A stretch of 64,000 nt of DNA, from NCBI GenBank assembly GCA_001179505.1, contig CDMY01000433.1, positions 1-64,000 on the forward strand, given 5' to 3'. The stretch's first letter is position 1, and each line of letters opens with the position of its first letter. The notes under the pieces were generated by a model. The model did no database searches. It was not told the DNA's origin and saw nothing but the letters and a program-made list of their open reading frames with translations. Of the stretch, positions 20,729 to 34,300 are shown one piece after another. A program made the position numbers and the translations under genes. This DNA comes from Vitrella brassicaformis (Eukaryota > Sar > Vitrellaceae).

Positions 20729-23700
20729 ATGTCTGTCACCTTGCCTGCTTGGGAGATATGGGGCGCCAAGGGGCGCATGACGTCATATGGAGGCCAGCAC
20801 TTTTGCTTCGCAGCCGAGGACTCATTGCTGTTTGCTGCTGGCAGTACCCTCTTCACACTCGACCTCGACAGCGGCGAAACCGAGCCTCTCATCACTAACC
20901 CGCGCGGCATTGCGGCCTTCGCCGGCAACCCCAGAAGGCGACTCGTGGCTTATGCTGACCAGGGACCCGAGCCAGCCATTCACGTGCTGCGTTCCACTGA
21001 CAAGACCCTTCAGTTCCGCTTTGAAGGGGCGGCGGAGTTGGACCTCGCTGACTTGACCTTCTCGCGATGCGGCACGCGGCTATATGCGGCATCGCGGTCG
21101 ACTCGGGTGCGGCTGACCATCTACAGCATGCAGACGGGGGGGCTGATCCAGGGTGGGGAGCTGGAGCTGCCGCAGCGCATCGACACCATCTCGGTGGACC
21201 CCCTCAACAAGGACTCGCTTGCACTGGTGTCGTTCAACAATGTCCGCATCCTCACCATCACGCCATCATTCGAGGCACACATCCTCACACTGAGACCTCC
21301 ATCTCTGCCACTAGAGGAGCAGCCGGGCGGCGCCAAGGGCGGGGAGGACAGTACGGGCCACACCAACCCCTTCGGCCGGGTGGGCGGCACGTGCTGGACG
21401 GCTACGCACAAGCTGCTGGTGTGGACAAAGGCGGCTGTACTCGTGACTATCGACGGCAACACAGGCGAGACACTCCACGCTTGCCGAGCCAATCACTTCG
21501 ACGCGTTCCACGGCCTCATAGTCACCCGGTCCCACCTCCTCACCTGCCACTCTGGGCAATGCCAGGAGCCCAAGCCAGCTCTTCTCTACCCGACAGAAGA
21601 GGACGAGAGCCCCCGAACTGTCGGTTCGAAGCGGAGCAACCAAGCCCCTGGTTTCTCGTCGAGCATGTCGCAGGGGGGCATGTCGCATCGCAGCGGGAGC
21701 GGGCAGGAGGGACAGCAGCCAGAGTACCCCGACGGGCCGTCCATCCAGTTCTGGAAGTATCACGAGGAGGCTTTGGCCACTAGTGGGGTCAGCATGGACG
21801 GCGTGACGATATCGGCGCTGTCAGCGATGGACCCTGAGCATGAGGAAGAGCAGAGGGGCGGCGCTGTGGACGGCGTCAGCACCATCGCAAGCCCACAAAT
21901 CGGAGGGCCCAAGATACTCCCCTCAGCCACAAGTAAGTCAATCAAGAGGAGAGAGACACGGCGTAACGAATCATGCCGTAATTCTTTGTTGCATTCATTC
22001 TGCTCAGCGATGCATCCTCTGTCTGGCGCAGCCCCCCCTCTCTATTCTCTGCGCCGCATCGGCTCCATCAGGGCCACCAATGCATTCGGCAGCAACACTG
22101 CCATGCTTAGCCAGGAGGAGGGAGCCGTTGAGCAGCCACAGGCCGCCGACGACATCTCCGGCTCCTTCTTGCTGCCCACCGCTGTGCGTTTGGTGGGCTG
22201 CGACCCGCGCTACTCGCATTGTCTCATCCTCACAACTGACGGGACACTCTGGCGTGGCGACCTGGGCATCCGGGGGGCGCATGAAGGCGGGGGATCGCCA
22301 ATGGTCAGTAGGGAGGGGCAGGGTATCGTGATGATGGATGCCATCCATGGATGTGGGGATGGTTGTATGTGTGTTTGCATTGCATAGGGCCGTGGTGAGT
22401 CGAGAATAGAGGACGAGGAGGACGAGGAGGAGGTGCGGTACGACGGCTACACACTGCGCATCTGCTCGGTCGGGCAGAGACACTACGTGGTGGGAGGCGG
22501 CTTCCTCACCGGCACACACAGGGCGGTCACTGTCGACCATGGAGGACATGTCAGGTGCTGATGAATGGATGGATGGTGTCACCGCACGAAAAAATACCCC
22601 TGAATCCCTCTCCGGTGTCTGTGTGTTTTGTTCAGGTTATGGGACGCACCTGTCCGCAACGGCTCCCATCACATCAGCGAATGTGAGAGGAACAGTCAGC
22701 AGAGCCTTCAATCTCACATCCACCCTTTTCTCTGTCTCTGTCTCTCTCTCTGTCTCTGTCTCTGTGTATCAGACCCACTGTGTCTAAGCCAGTTGATTCT
22801 GCCGACTATCCCCACGTGTGCCGTCCTCCGTCGGAAAGGTAGCTTCGCCTTCATTGGCTCCTCCGGCGGTGTGCTGAGATGGCTGGACCTCCGCGACCCG
22901 ATGGACCCACATGTGGCAACGGAAATCAAGTACGCTGCACATCATTGAGTATAGTGACATTTCTTAGTGAATGTGGTATCCTCTTTCAGAATAAGCGAGG
23001 GTGAGATATGCCAGTTGTCCGAGTGCCCCTTCCCTCCTGCTCCAGCCACCGCGGCAGCCGACTCACCACCACCCCCTGAGGAGGCCACCGAGCCCCCCAG
23101 TCAGTGGGCGGTGCTGCTGGCCACCCACCACCTGGGCTTCATCATCACGCCACCGCCACGCAGCCCTCCCGCATCCAAGAACGAGTCGAGCGGGGAGGAC
23201 GACCAGGAGGATGACGCAGAGGGGGGCGATGCTGAGTCCGGGGAAGGAGGTGAGAATGACGCCGATGTGGAGCTGACGTTCCAGGGGATGGTGGGTCTGC
23301 CGTGTGTGGGGGGCGAGCCGTCGGTGACGTGCGGGCCTGAGTGGGCTGTTGGGCCGGTGGGGGAGCGTGTGGTGTTACTTGGAGGAGTCATGAACCGCAA
23401 GGATGAGGGGCTGCAGGAGGGATACCTGCTCACCGTGCAGGTACATGGTGGGGGGGCGGGGACAACAGCGATCGGCCGTTCTGCATGCGTCTTGCCATCC
23501 TCCAATCAGGCTCCGGACTACCACTTCCTTCCCGCAGACAATCTGCTAGACAGAAAGGTACCCCACACCGCCACAAAGACATCCAAAAGGGGTGGGTGAG
23601 GCAATGTGTCTCTGTGTCTCACTCCAGAGTGTGGAACTGAGGAGTGGCGGCCTGCCCTTCCAGCCCATGTGTGTGTGCGTCAACAACGTCAACGCACCCG

Positions 23701-26700
23701 CACGAGATTGCGTCGTGGGCCTGCAATCGGGGGATGTCATCCTCTGCCAGCTCCCCGACCAACAGGCAAGAAATACATACACACGGACATCTCATTAATC
23801 TCTTTTTTCCCTCTTCTCATTGGTCCAGGGCGGACCGTCAGGTGCCTCCCCCTCTGTGTCCTACCAGTCCCTCTACCGCCACTCACACCCCGTCACCGCG
23901 CTGTGCATCACTGCCGGGCCAGTCGACTCACGGCTTCTCTGCTCGGCGTGCATGGGGGGCGAGATCACCGTCTCCGCGTTCCCACTCAAAGGCGATGTCA
24001 ATGCCTCCCAGTCGTCCACTCTGTCGGCTCCTCTGACGTTCTTCTCGTGTCTCTCGGGGGGCGTGGAGCTGCTCAGGCTGTCAGATTCGGGCGCCCTGGG
24101 GCTTTGCTCTAGTGGTACGGAGGGCCTGGTGTGGTGGGGGTGCCCCCTGAGGGAATACAAGCCGCCCGCCCAGGCAGACAGCAATGAGCCGCCACAGGTC
24201 ACCCTCGATGTGCCGCCGGTAAGCGTGAGGGGGCGAGCGAACGCACCATGCATCTTTGCCATCGTTGCCATGTGTCTCGTTCGATGTGCTGCGCTCGGTC
24301 GGTAGAAGTGCGGTTTGCCCGACTCTGAGGTGACTGTGTGGAGCCCTTTGCCGACCGAGGTGGTGCGCAGCCGCCTGCAGACTGCGGATGAGCAGGCAGA
24401 GGCCGAGAAAGTCAGGAAGACGATCATCGGTGAGATGGAGCTGCTCAGGAAGAAGCTCAGGACACTCATCGACAACAACGAGGTCAGCTAGACCACACAG
24501 ACGTAAATCATCTACCTCACTTCTCTCTGCTTGCGCATCTGTACAGGGCAGTGCTGACCTGGAGCGTCTGCATCGGCCGGTGTTTTGCGTCGACGAGGAG
24601 AAGGTGAACGCGCTGGAGAGTGCGGCCCAGGCGGAGTGCAATACCGTCAAGGCGCAGATCGAGTCTGAGAATGCGGGCCGTCGTCTGCTGCGTCAGCGGC
24701 TGATAGAGGAGTTCTGGGACACCATGCAGGTGCCGGGGCAGGCCATCGTCGGGTTCACGTCTGACCTCATGGGTAAGCCAGACATACAAACGAATCGACA
24801 CTGGCACTATGCAATGCTGGGCGTATTTGTGTCTCATCAGTCCACAACTTTCCGCTCCGTCGTCAGCAGCCGGCCGCAGAGGGACTCGAAAAGAAACTCA
24901 AATTCCTCAGGTCATGTCAGCCCAGTGCATGTCTGTCTTGTGGTGCACCCCTTGTCTCCATCTCCATCTGTTGTGTTATGCATCCATCCATCAGACATCT
25001 CGAGAAGAAGGAGGAGAAGTGGCTGTGTTCGCCCATGGACACGGCACTGCCTCACCTCAAGGACCAGGACATGCTCCTGGACCTGCACCTTGTCACGTCT
25101 CATGATGTCAGCCAGCTGCGGACGGCTGCATACACACAGTCAATGCATCCATCTGTGTCGCGTGCCCTGACTGACAGGAGAAGTATTTGGTCAACTGGCG
25201 GCCTCGTGACCTGATTGGCGCCCCCGAGGCGCAGGTGACCGATGCCGCCAAGGGAGAGTCGTCGCCCTCAGCCAAGACAGCCGAAGGGGAGGAGGAAGCA
25301 GAAGCCGACAGCAGCCCTGGTGAGCAATGACTGTTTGATTGCACCACACCCCAACACCCCACACCCCACGTGTTTCTATCTTTGCCTGGCAGTTGGTGCA
25401 TCTCGTGCCATGTCGACCAAGAGTCTGGCCACGACCGTGGCTGGTGGGGAGGGCGGCAAGGGAGACGACGACAAGCAGGTCCAGGGGTTCCTCTACGCAC
25501 CTTTCGAGCTGCTCACCGACACCAGGCGACGTCTGCAGTGCTACCTGCTGCAGACCAGGGCAAACGAGGTCCGGACATACACACAAACAGAGATTGGCGT
25601 CCTCCATTGTGTGCTCCGTGTTGTACTGGTCAGCTTCGTCGCGCCTTCAACCAGGAGTTTGCGTCTCTCCTGCAGCACAAGCACACCGTCCTCGACCACA
25701 TCCACGAGCGCCTCGACAAGCTCCGCAAGATCCTGCAGGAGCTCCAGACACCCACCCAAGACGCTGCCGCGACCGCTGACGACGCCCAGGCCACCCCCGC
25801 CCCTCCACCGGCCCCCCTGATAGAGCTGCCGACCCCGCAGCCGTCGAAGGAGGAGAGTCCCGAGTCGGTGCTCAAGGTGGAGGACAGCGAGGTGCAGATA
25901 GAGAAGTACGTGTCCAGGCAGGAGCAGGAGCGGCTCAGAAAGGAGAGGGAGGCGGCCGACGCGAAGCTCAAGGAGATGCAGAAGGACGACAGCGGGGCGA
26001 GGGCGCTCGGCCAGATGATGGGCGGCGTGCTCAAGACCAAGAAGGACCTCACCATACTCGAGATTCGCATCGAACGGTCGGTCGGTCGCGTGCCACACAA
26101 CAGATTGAGACACACATCCACCATTCATTCGATGGGTGTGTGTTTTTGTGATGTGCTTGTGCAGTGAGGACTGGATGGACACCGTGCCGTTTGACCAGAT
26201 GAGTGACGCGCAGAAGGCGGCGATGAAGGAGTTCGAGCAGAAGGAGAAGGACCTCCTGGAGGAACAAGACAAATACAGAAAACAACTCGACGTCGACCTC
26301 AAGAAAATCAAGTCAACCAGCCAACCAGCCAACCAGCCAACCAACCAACCAGCCAATACACACACTCGCCCCCTTACTCTCTCTCTGTGTGTCTGCAGGA
26401 CCGAGGTGACGGACCTGATGGTCCAGTTCGACTCCAAACTGAGAGAACTCCTGCACGCAAGGTACGTTGGCTTGGCTGGCAAATAGACAGACACATCAAG
26501 CGAGAGGCACAAGCCAAGTGGGTGTTTGTGATGGATGATGCATGTGCAGGCACCTGACAGAGCTGGAGATCTGCAAGCAGGAGCTGTACGCCTGCCGGCT
26601 GTATCTGTTCCTGCTGCAGCAGGAGCAGGACGCGCAGCTCACACACTCGCTCACCCAGCAGCTGCAGCACAAGACACACGACTACCACGCTGCCAAGAAA

Positions 26701-27211
26701 AGAGCCGAGGAGTTCCACGCACAAGTCAGCCAGCCACTGAGAAAACAGCGACACTCAGACAGCTGTGTCTCACACTCTCTCTGTGTCTCTGTGTGCCTGT
26801 GATAGGTGGAGGTTGCTGAACATGAGGCGTCTGAGCTGGTTCACGCGGAGAGGGAGCTGGGTGTGTCGTTCCGTCAGCACATGTACCCATTCGGCGTCGA
26901 CGGCGAACAGATGGCCGCACTCATCAAACTATTCAGACACAAGTCAGTCAGTCAGTCAGTCAGACAACTCAACCGACACAACAACATCACAAGGCCGAAA
27001 GATTCGTTGGTTGCCTCGTTCCCTCCCTCAGGGGTTTGCCTCCGTCCAAGGCCGAGCAGCAGGCGCCTCCCGCCGCAGGCGGGATCAAACGGACGTTCAG
27101 CCGGGCGGGCTCACAGGGACAGTTCTCACAGGACGGCGCTGAGGGAGCCACACTCGACCCATACAGTGAGCGACCGAGCGAATGCGAACACACATCACCA
27201 ATAGCAGGAAA

Positions 27212-27261
<50 letters not shown>

Positions 27262-28916
27262 TGTGTGGAGGCAGTTGAGACGGGTGATGATGTGGCTGCT
27301 GGTGGCCCCGCGCTGCGCAAGGCGCCGACCATGGCGTCCAAGGGCCCTTCAGAGAAATCCAAGACACAGCAGGAACAGGAATTCCACCACCTCATCTACC
27401 CCGACGTACCGACACACACATACACATACATTCATAGGAAATGACACCGCCCCCGAGTGTGCGTGTCCCATGCCACAGGACTGTCCGCATGGTGTGAGTG
27501 AGGAGGCCTTCGACAAGATGAACGAGCTCAGGGAGGAAAGGTATCGGCTGGAGCAGCTTCTCAACCAGGCCCATGCCAAGCTGGAACAGATGAGGGCCTA
27601 CGCACAACATCTGCACGAGGTGCGCCAAAGACAGATCTACTATATAGCTACTCCAACTCTCTATGTCCCTCCCTCTCTGTGTGTGCCAGCGTGTGTCTGC
27701 AAGCCACAAAGACATATACGAGACGGAGACGCGGCTGCACGACCACATGGATTCCATCCAAAACGAGCACTACGACCTGGAGCTGCTGCTGCAGCTGAAA
27801 CAGGGACAAGTGGAGGTGCCGCAGGCGCCTGTCGTGACGGACTACAGCGACGCCATTGTGGTGCCCAAACACACAGTCGAAGACAAGAACGCCATGGTCC
27901 TCGAGCTCGGCAAAGAGAAAACCAACACACTCAACGCCATCAAAGTCAGCTCACCCTCCACACAGGACAGCCAAACCCATGTACTCACCGCCTGTCTCTC
28001 AGGACTTCCGGCGTCGGCTGATATTGCTGGAGTGGGAGCACCGGCTGCTAGCCCTGCAGGCGTCAGACTTCGAGGAGCGCACCAAGGACGTCCACATGCT
28101 CAGAGTCACCAAAGACCTCCAGTCCGTCCTAGCACTCGCACTGAGGGGTCCATCCGGCGGTGGCGGCAGTGGCGGGACCGGCGAGACCATGGCGGTAGGA
28201 GACAGCCGGCAGGCGGCGGCAGCCGAGCTGCTGGAGAGGAAGATGGAGCATTTGGCGCAGTCACTCAAGGCCAAGACGCAAAACTTCAAGAGGCAATTCC
28301 AAAGCGTCAGGGCGCAAATCGCCACCAGGGTGAGGGATGGAGTGGAGACACAAACACCCTTGTGCACCTAACCTCACCGCATTGTCAGTCGTCCGAGAAT
28401 GCGCTCCTTGAAGAGAAGCTGCGGGACCTGCGGCAGGGGGTATGCAGAACAACAAGCCGATTGATCGCTCGAGAGACACCCCTGCATGTCTCTGTGTGCG
28501 TCTGCGCAGGTAAAGCAGCGTGAGCACATCCGTCGCATCAAGGCCACCACGTCTGCCCCGACCAAGCCCCAGGCGCCCCCCGCAGCAGCTGAGGGTGAGA
28601 AGCCGCAAGTCGGCGCCGGCAAGGCAGGGCGTGACGAGGGTGAGATTCGGTTCAAGGAGGTGCAGCAGCGGACGCACCTTCTGGAGCTCGTGAAGAGACA
28701 CACGAAGGAGATTGAACTGCTCAGAAAGGAACTTGATCGACTCAGGTGGGGTGGGTCAGCTTAAGGCAAACCCCCTCCCTCCCTACCGTCTCGCTCTCTT
28801 GTGCGCTGCGCTTCTGTGTGGTGAATGAAATTTGCAGGCAGAGGACGTTCCCGACGTTTGTGCATCTGTACCAGTCTCACCCTGCGAACCCTGATGCGTC
28901 ATCAGGCATGGCTTAA
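20729..28916 (+). CDS. CFAP43: Cilia- and flagella-associated protein 43-like (WD40 plus coiled coil)
   Basis: A large gene of more than 20 exons. The N-terminal half, from MSVTLPAWEIWGAKGRMTSY, is a WD40/beta-propeller (ITNPRGIAAFAGNPRRRLVA; HVRLWDAPV after splicing; FAFIGSSGGVLRWLDLRD). The C-terminal half is a long coiled coil. A diagnostic CFAP43-type block is DSGARALGQMMGGVLKTKKD, followed by MKEFEQKEKDLLEEQDKYRK. The FNQEFASLLQHKHTVLDHI block and the final RTFPTFVHLYQS also fit the family. The stop is TAA at 28914-28916. CFAP43 is an axonemal protein linked to the inner dynein arm tether complex with CFAP44, and is needed for normal beating. Its presence implies a motile flagellated stage. 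Acidic and Pro-rich insertions (about 23160-23270; about 25740-25860) are lineage-specific. Internal junctions are inferred from phase and GT/AG sites. Confidence 0.88.
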
Positions 28917-29193
28917 GGTGCTGGTCAGTCAATTCAGGTATGTTGGTGCTCTTTGCTGGCAGAGCAGGTCGATTACAACTAACTGGTCCAGTGCAGTGCG
29001 TGTGTTTCGATGTCCTTATGCATGTGATGTCTGTCTGTATTCGGACGCATTTGTCCATCGGGATCGCTGTGTTTACACACAGCTGTCCTGTCTGGAACAC
29101 TCACCTCATAGACACCACTGACCTCTAAGTATACACACAAGCGTCTCACTGTACCACACCCCATCTATCTCTATCACACATAGACAAAGATGC

Positions 29194-30150
29194 TCACACT
29201 CGTCTTCTCTCTCTGGCTCTGGGCGGCCTGACTTTGGGCAGCCGTGGCATGTGCAGCAGGCCCGTCACGGTGAGGCCCTGTGCGTGGAACGTCTGCAGGC
29301 ACGTGTCCACCTTCATCACTCGCCGGAACTTGACGTCCACGTGTGTTATGCCCAGCCGCTTGCACTTGCGCGCTATGTTCTGTGCGATGCGCTCCGTGCA
29401 CGCCGGCGACTGGTGGGCGGCCCCCCGGTACCCCACGTTGCCGGCGTGAGACGTGAAGATAATGCGGTAGTTGCGCGACTTGTTCAGCACCTGCCGACAC
29501 ACACACACTTGACACACACTGGCTGGGGGATGGAGGGAGTCCCTCCCTCAGCCAGGCAGTACACGTACGTACGTTGATCCAGCAGTTGTTTTTGGATGAG
29601 GTGATGACGACTTGGAATTTGTCGGTTGGCTCGCAAATGTGGCCGTTCTTGTTGCGCTCGACGTTGTGGAACTCTGGACGGTCTCCTGACACACCCACAC
29701 ACACCGACAAGAGGGCAAATACACACACACGAACACACACACACACTCCACTGCCGCTGCCTGATGCCTGACGATGTCCATGCATGAGTGGCTGAACTGA
29801 CCTATGAGTCTGTACTTGCGCGGGTTGCCTTGCAGCTTTCGCAAGTCGGCCTTTGTAAGCTGCACCTTCTTGCGCGTCTTCTGCACTGACTCGCCAATGT
29901 CGTTCAGCGCCTCCTCTGCACAGCACACACATCACACACATCACATGCGATGACAACATCAATCACAGCCACAGAGGTCTTGACCGATGTCCCTGACGCA
30001 CCGACCCACCCCACCTGCAGCATCCGACAATCGTGTGGTGCCGGGCCCGAAAGCTTCACTGGTGCTGGTGCTGGCCGATGATGCATCAGCAGCAGCAGTA
30101 GCAGCCTCGGAGAAGGGGCGCCGCTGTCGCAGGAGGGCTGCACTCATCAT
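29194..30150 (-). CDS. MRPS11: Mitochondrial-type small-subunit ribosomal protein uS11
   Basis: Four exons on the minus strand. The first reads MMSAALLRQRRPFSEAAT, an Arg- and Ala-rich amphipathic leader typical of mitochondrial import. The second has a basic helix (ESVQKTRKKVQLTKADLRKL). The uS11 core begins at FQVVITSSKNNCWINV and continues RNYRIIFTSHAGNVGYRG, TERIAQNIARKCKRLGITHV, then DVKFRRVMKVDTCLQTFHAQ. It ends RPPRARERRRV, close to the RPPKRRRV end of bacterial and organellar S11. In the ribosome uS11 lies on the 30S platform at the mRNA exit. The core is divergent, as in other alveolate mitoribosomal proteins. It shares a 165-bp divergent promoter with the EF-hand gene. A plastid rather than mitochondrial destination cannot be excluded, but no signal peptide is visible. 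Confidence 0.8.
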
Positions 30151-30254
30151 CCATGATCTCGTTCTTGCCAGATGGCCGTCAAGGCAGTGACATGCAGCCA
30201 CTCTGGGCCAAGGAAAGCCTCTCAAACACGCCATTCTGCCTTCCACTTGAGGGC

Positions 30255-30271
30255 AGCTCGCACTGCGAGCT
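30255..30271. promoter_or_regulatory. Inverted repeat of AGCTCGCA/TGCGAGCT in a divergent promoter
   Basis: AGCTCGCA (30255-30262) and TGCGAGCT (30264-30271) form a perfect 17-bp palindrome with a one-base centre, between the uS11 start (30150, minus) and the EF-hand start (30316, plus). Confidence 0.55.
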
Positions 30272-30315
30272 CAGTTTGCAGAGGGACACAGAAGCCTTGA
30301 GTGAAGGCCAGCAGG

Positions 30316-31385
30316 ATGAAGCGGCTTCTGGCCCGGATCCTTCCCGCCGCGCAGCACTCGGTGGCGAAGGCGCCTTCACTGGCGCCCAAGGGCAGCCAGG
30401 TGCTCACGAGGCGGACGTACCAGCAGATCCCGATCCAATCAGACACCTATTGGGGTACGGTACGCAGCCATCCAACGTGGACAGATGGACAGATGATGCA
30501 GTCCATCTATTGACTCACCTGGTGTCCTTGTGTGTGGTGCTTTGTGTGCAGCGACGAGTGGCGCTCTCAGGCTGGAGGTGGGCTGGGCCACGCACCCTTG
30601 TTGCACTCTGCAGTGCAGTGCACTGCGTCGTTGTCAGTCAGGCGCATTCGTGTGGGAGTGTGTTGTGTTGTTTGCTGCGTGTTGTGGTGCCCTCCTGGCT
30701 GCAGAAGAAGACGCCAAGCTACGACGATTCTGCCATTCAGGAGTGGAAGGACCAGTTCCCCCATCTCAAGGACTACAGCGCGGCTGACCTCATGGAGTGG
30801 AGGCGAGCGGTGAGCCACACCGCTACACACACACACACACACACACAGACACAGACACGCACTCAAGCGTGTGTTTGTAAATCAGTTCGATTCGTTTGAC
30901 GTGGACAACGACGGGTTCATAAGCCAGGCTGACCTGCAGAAGGACCCCTCCTTCACGGTGGAGAAGATCCACCTTCTCAAGGAGTACGACAGGGACAAGA
31001 ACGCTCTCATCGACTTCGGCGAGTTCGTAGAGGCCATGATGGCCATCGACATGACCTCACTCAGGGACTCATTCGCAGGATTCGACGTAAGCGCTTAAGC
31101 GAAGAGAGAGAGAGGTCGCACCCAACCCACACACGCATTCAGTGTCGTTGGTCGGTTTTCGTGCAGCCGTCTGATGTGATCCTTGAGTTTGACCGTTATT
31201 CGGTGACCCCTGACGGCTCCCAGCGAGGTCGGCGCATCACGCTGGACGGCGTGAAGCACGTGATGCGCGAGCACGACTTCTCGGTGGTGTGCGACCACGA
31301 CGCGAGGAAGCTGTTCAGCCACATGGACATCAACGGGGACAACGAGATTGACTTCGAGGACTTCAAACAATGGCTAAAACACTGA
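30316..31385 (+). CDS. EF-hand calcium-binding protein with organelle-type leader
   Basis: The first exon, MKRLLARILPAAQHSVAKAP, is a basic, hydroxylated leader resembling a mitochondrial presequence. A 26-base exon (30552-30577) is needed to keep phase, then KKTPSYDDSAIQEWKDQFPH. EF-hand loops follow: DVDNDGFISQAD (canonical), DRDKNALIDFGE (good), a degenerate third unit around FDRYSVTPDGSQRGRRITL, and DINGDNEIDFED (canonical). Four EF-hand positions arranged like calmodulin suggest a calcium sensor. The third probably does not bind calcium because residues are inserted and the key acidic positions are missing. The stop is TGA at 31383-31385. It is divergent from uS11. The target is unknown. 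Confidence 0.8.
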
Positions 31386-34300
31386 GGAGGAATGAGAGAA
31401 TGGCGACAGGCTGTCGGCCGTGTGCTTGGTCGACTCCCTTATTATTTTTGGCGTGTCTGTCTGTCGAGAGAAAGGGGCGCCGCACTGATCTGAATGTGTG
31501 TGTGTGTGGGAGTGATATGTGGCCGTGCTACTTTTTGCTGGCACCCACAGATGGGACACATGCTGTGTCCGTTGTGAGTTGGTGTGTGTGTGTGTTTGTA
31601 TTTGCCGAGGGTGCGGTGCGTTGCGTTGCGTTGTTGGTGCATTTATTACATGTTGATGCATTGCAATCGAGAGAAGAGAAGAGAAGAGGTGCCTTCCCTT
31701 GGCTTCCAGCTTTATGACTGACACGTAGGGGTGCATGGGATGGAGGGGTTGGGTGGAACTGAACTGTCTGTCTGTCATGACATACGCCTGTGTGTGACGT
31801 GGACCATCCATTCATGCAAGCATGCAAGCAAGACATGCAATCAATGCATGCACTGGGGGTGAATAATGTCCATCCATCCATCCATCCGGCGCACACACAC
31901 ACGTATGTATGCGTAACAACCAACATCGATCAATCGAGTCGATGAGTGTCAACCAACCAACCAAGGAAGGAACCAATGAACCAATGAGTCAGCAATCGAT
32001 CACATCACATCACACGGCGGCCGACATGGGTGCACCACGCACCCAACGCACCAAGGGCTCTTGCAGGTGTGATAATAATGAGTATGTATGTAGGTATGTA
32101 TGTATGTAGGTATGGGTACCAATGCGCAGCACAGCGCTGCTCGCTCTCGCAGGCAGAACACACACGAGTGAGTCACTGAGTAAGCGGCTCTCACACCAAC
32201 CAGCCATCCAACCATCCATCCATATTTCCTGCCGGCAAGGCAAGACAGCAGACACACATACAAGCAGGGGAGGCACCACAGGCAGGCAGGCAGCCGAGCG
32301 AGCAAGCGAACAAGACAGCCAGACGTGAGAGCGAGGAGGTGAAAGGAAAGAGCCAGCCAGCCTGCCAGCCAGGCGTTCGATCGAAGCGTCCATCCGCAGC
32401 TATACAGACATACACACACAGAATGAGCGGGCAGCATGGCACGGCGCGGCATCTGTGGATGATGAAGTGGCGTGGATGGGGTGAATGGAAATAGATGCAC
32501 AGGTGGGTGTGGGTGTGGGTGGTGGGGGGTGAGAGTGACGGGGGAGAGAGCAGCCCCTTCGGGGACCAGACAGACAGACAGCAGCCAGTGAAAATCAATC
32601 AATCAATCAACCAACCAGCCATCCCATAATGTGGAGAGCACCAAAAAGTTCTACCAAGCCATAAATTGTGTGGATCCCCCTCCCCCTCTCTCTACCGGGG
32701 GTCTCCCTGCGTGTGTATGTGCGTGTGGTGTATGTTGGTACGAACGAGTGAATCAATGAGCCCCCAGAGACAACGAATGCATCCACACAGCTGGAGAGCG
32801 TGCTTGGGAAGGGAAGACAGAGATACGGAAAAAACGTCGGCAGCTGCTGCCACCCCAGTGAGTGCGTGGCCAGCCCGCCGACTCGTGTGGGTGCGGTGCG
32901 ATCGGTGTGTCCATCCATCCATTCATCCATCCACGCTGCGTATGCACTCGTTCGTACATGCATCCAACCAACCAACCGCCCAACCGAGGACGGGACGGAG
33001 GCTGTGCTGTGGGGATAAATATTACACGCACGCACGCACCAGACAGAATGCAAACGAAGCCATCCATCCATCCATCCATCCATCCATGAAGCAGACTATC
33101 GGTCATGCACACACGGACGCCGCTGCTTCCCCCCTCCCCCCCCTCCCTCCCTCCCCATGTGTGTGGGCATCCCATCCACCCACCCACCCACCCAGCCCCA
33201 CCACTAGGTGAAAAAACAGGAACTGATGAAAGCAAGACAGCGACAGATAGACAGCCAGGCAGCTGCAGACACGTGTACGTATGTATGCACGCATCTCACC
33301 CCACCCCAGTTTTCACGCAGCCTCCTCTGGCACTCCGACAGACTGACTGACTGACTGACGCGCGTGAGTGTGCGCGTGACGGTGCGTGTCGGTATGTATG
33401 GTTTGTAGGGCTCGCTCACTCACTCACTCACAAAACACAGCCGGCCGGCGATGCACACATGCCATGCATGGCCATCCGTGCAGGCATGTGCACATGGCAG
33501 CTTGGGAAAAATGACCGCTGGGCAGAGGAAGAGGAGATGAGCAAGCCAAGACAGACAGACACCCACGCGAGCAGATCGGTCGATCGGTCGGCCGGTCGGT
33601 CAGAAGAGGGAGCCGTGCTAATGACATAAAACGCCGCTTGTGGATGTGTGTATGGTGTGTATGTACGTGTGTGTGTGTGGTTGAACTAGCCATCACCAGG
33701 CCACTGAGCCAGGTCACGTCACGCCATGCCACGCAAGCAGACACAAGAACAAGGTCCGCCAATTCACTAGTTAGGCAGTCGGCCACCCAAGCAGTCAGTC
33801 AATCAGCCAATCGTTCAGGTAGTCAGTCAGTTAGTGGAACCACACACAGCAAGTGGGCCTCTCGCTCTCTCGCTCGCTCTCTTTCTCTTTCTCGCCCTCG
33901 CTCTCTCTCTCGTACGTCATCAGCGTTAGGGTCCGGACAACATGTACACATAGCACATAACACAGAGCGTCAACACCGGCAGGCAGGCAGGCAGCACACA
34001 TACACCGCACCACGGGCAGAAAAATGTGATGAAGCATCCAGGAAGGAACAACCAAGCAGCCATCCATCGGACCATCCATCCATCCATCCATCCAGAGAGG
34101 CGCCCCGTCCCGTCCCGTACGTAAAAAAGCCGTGTCAGCTAATGTCGGCAGGGCAGGAGGGCCACCCCACCAATCCACCCACCGTATGTGTGTGTATGAA
34201 TGTTATGTGTGCTGAGTGTGTGCCGAGAGACCGCTGTGTGGGCGGGGCGGCCGACAGCCATACAGACAGACAGGCGGACCAGAAATAGGCTATATATCGA

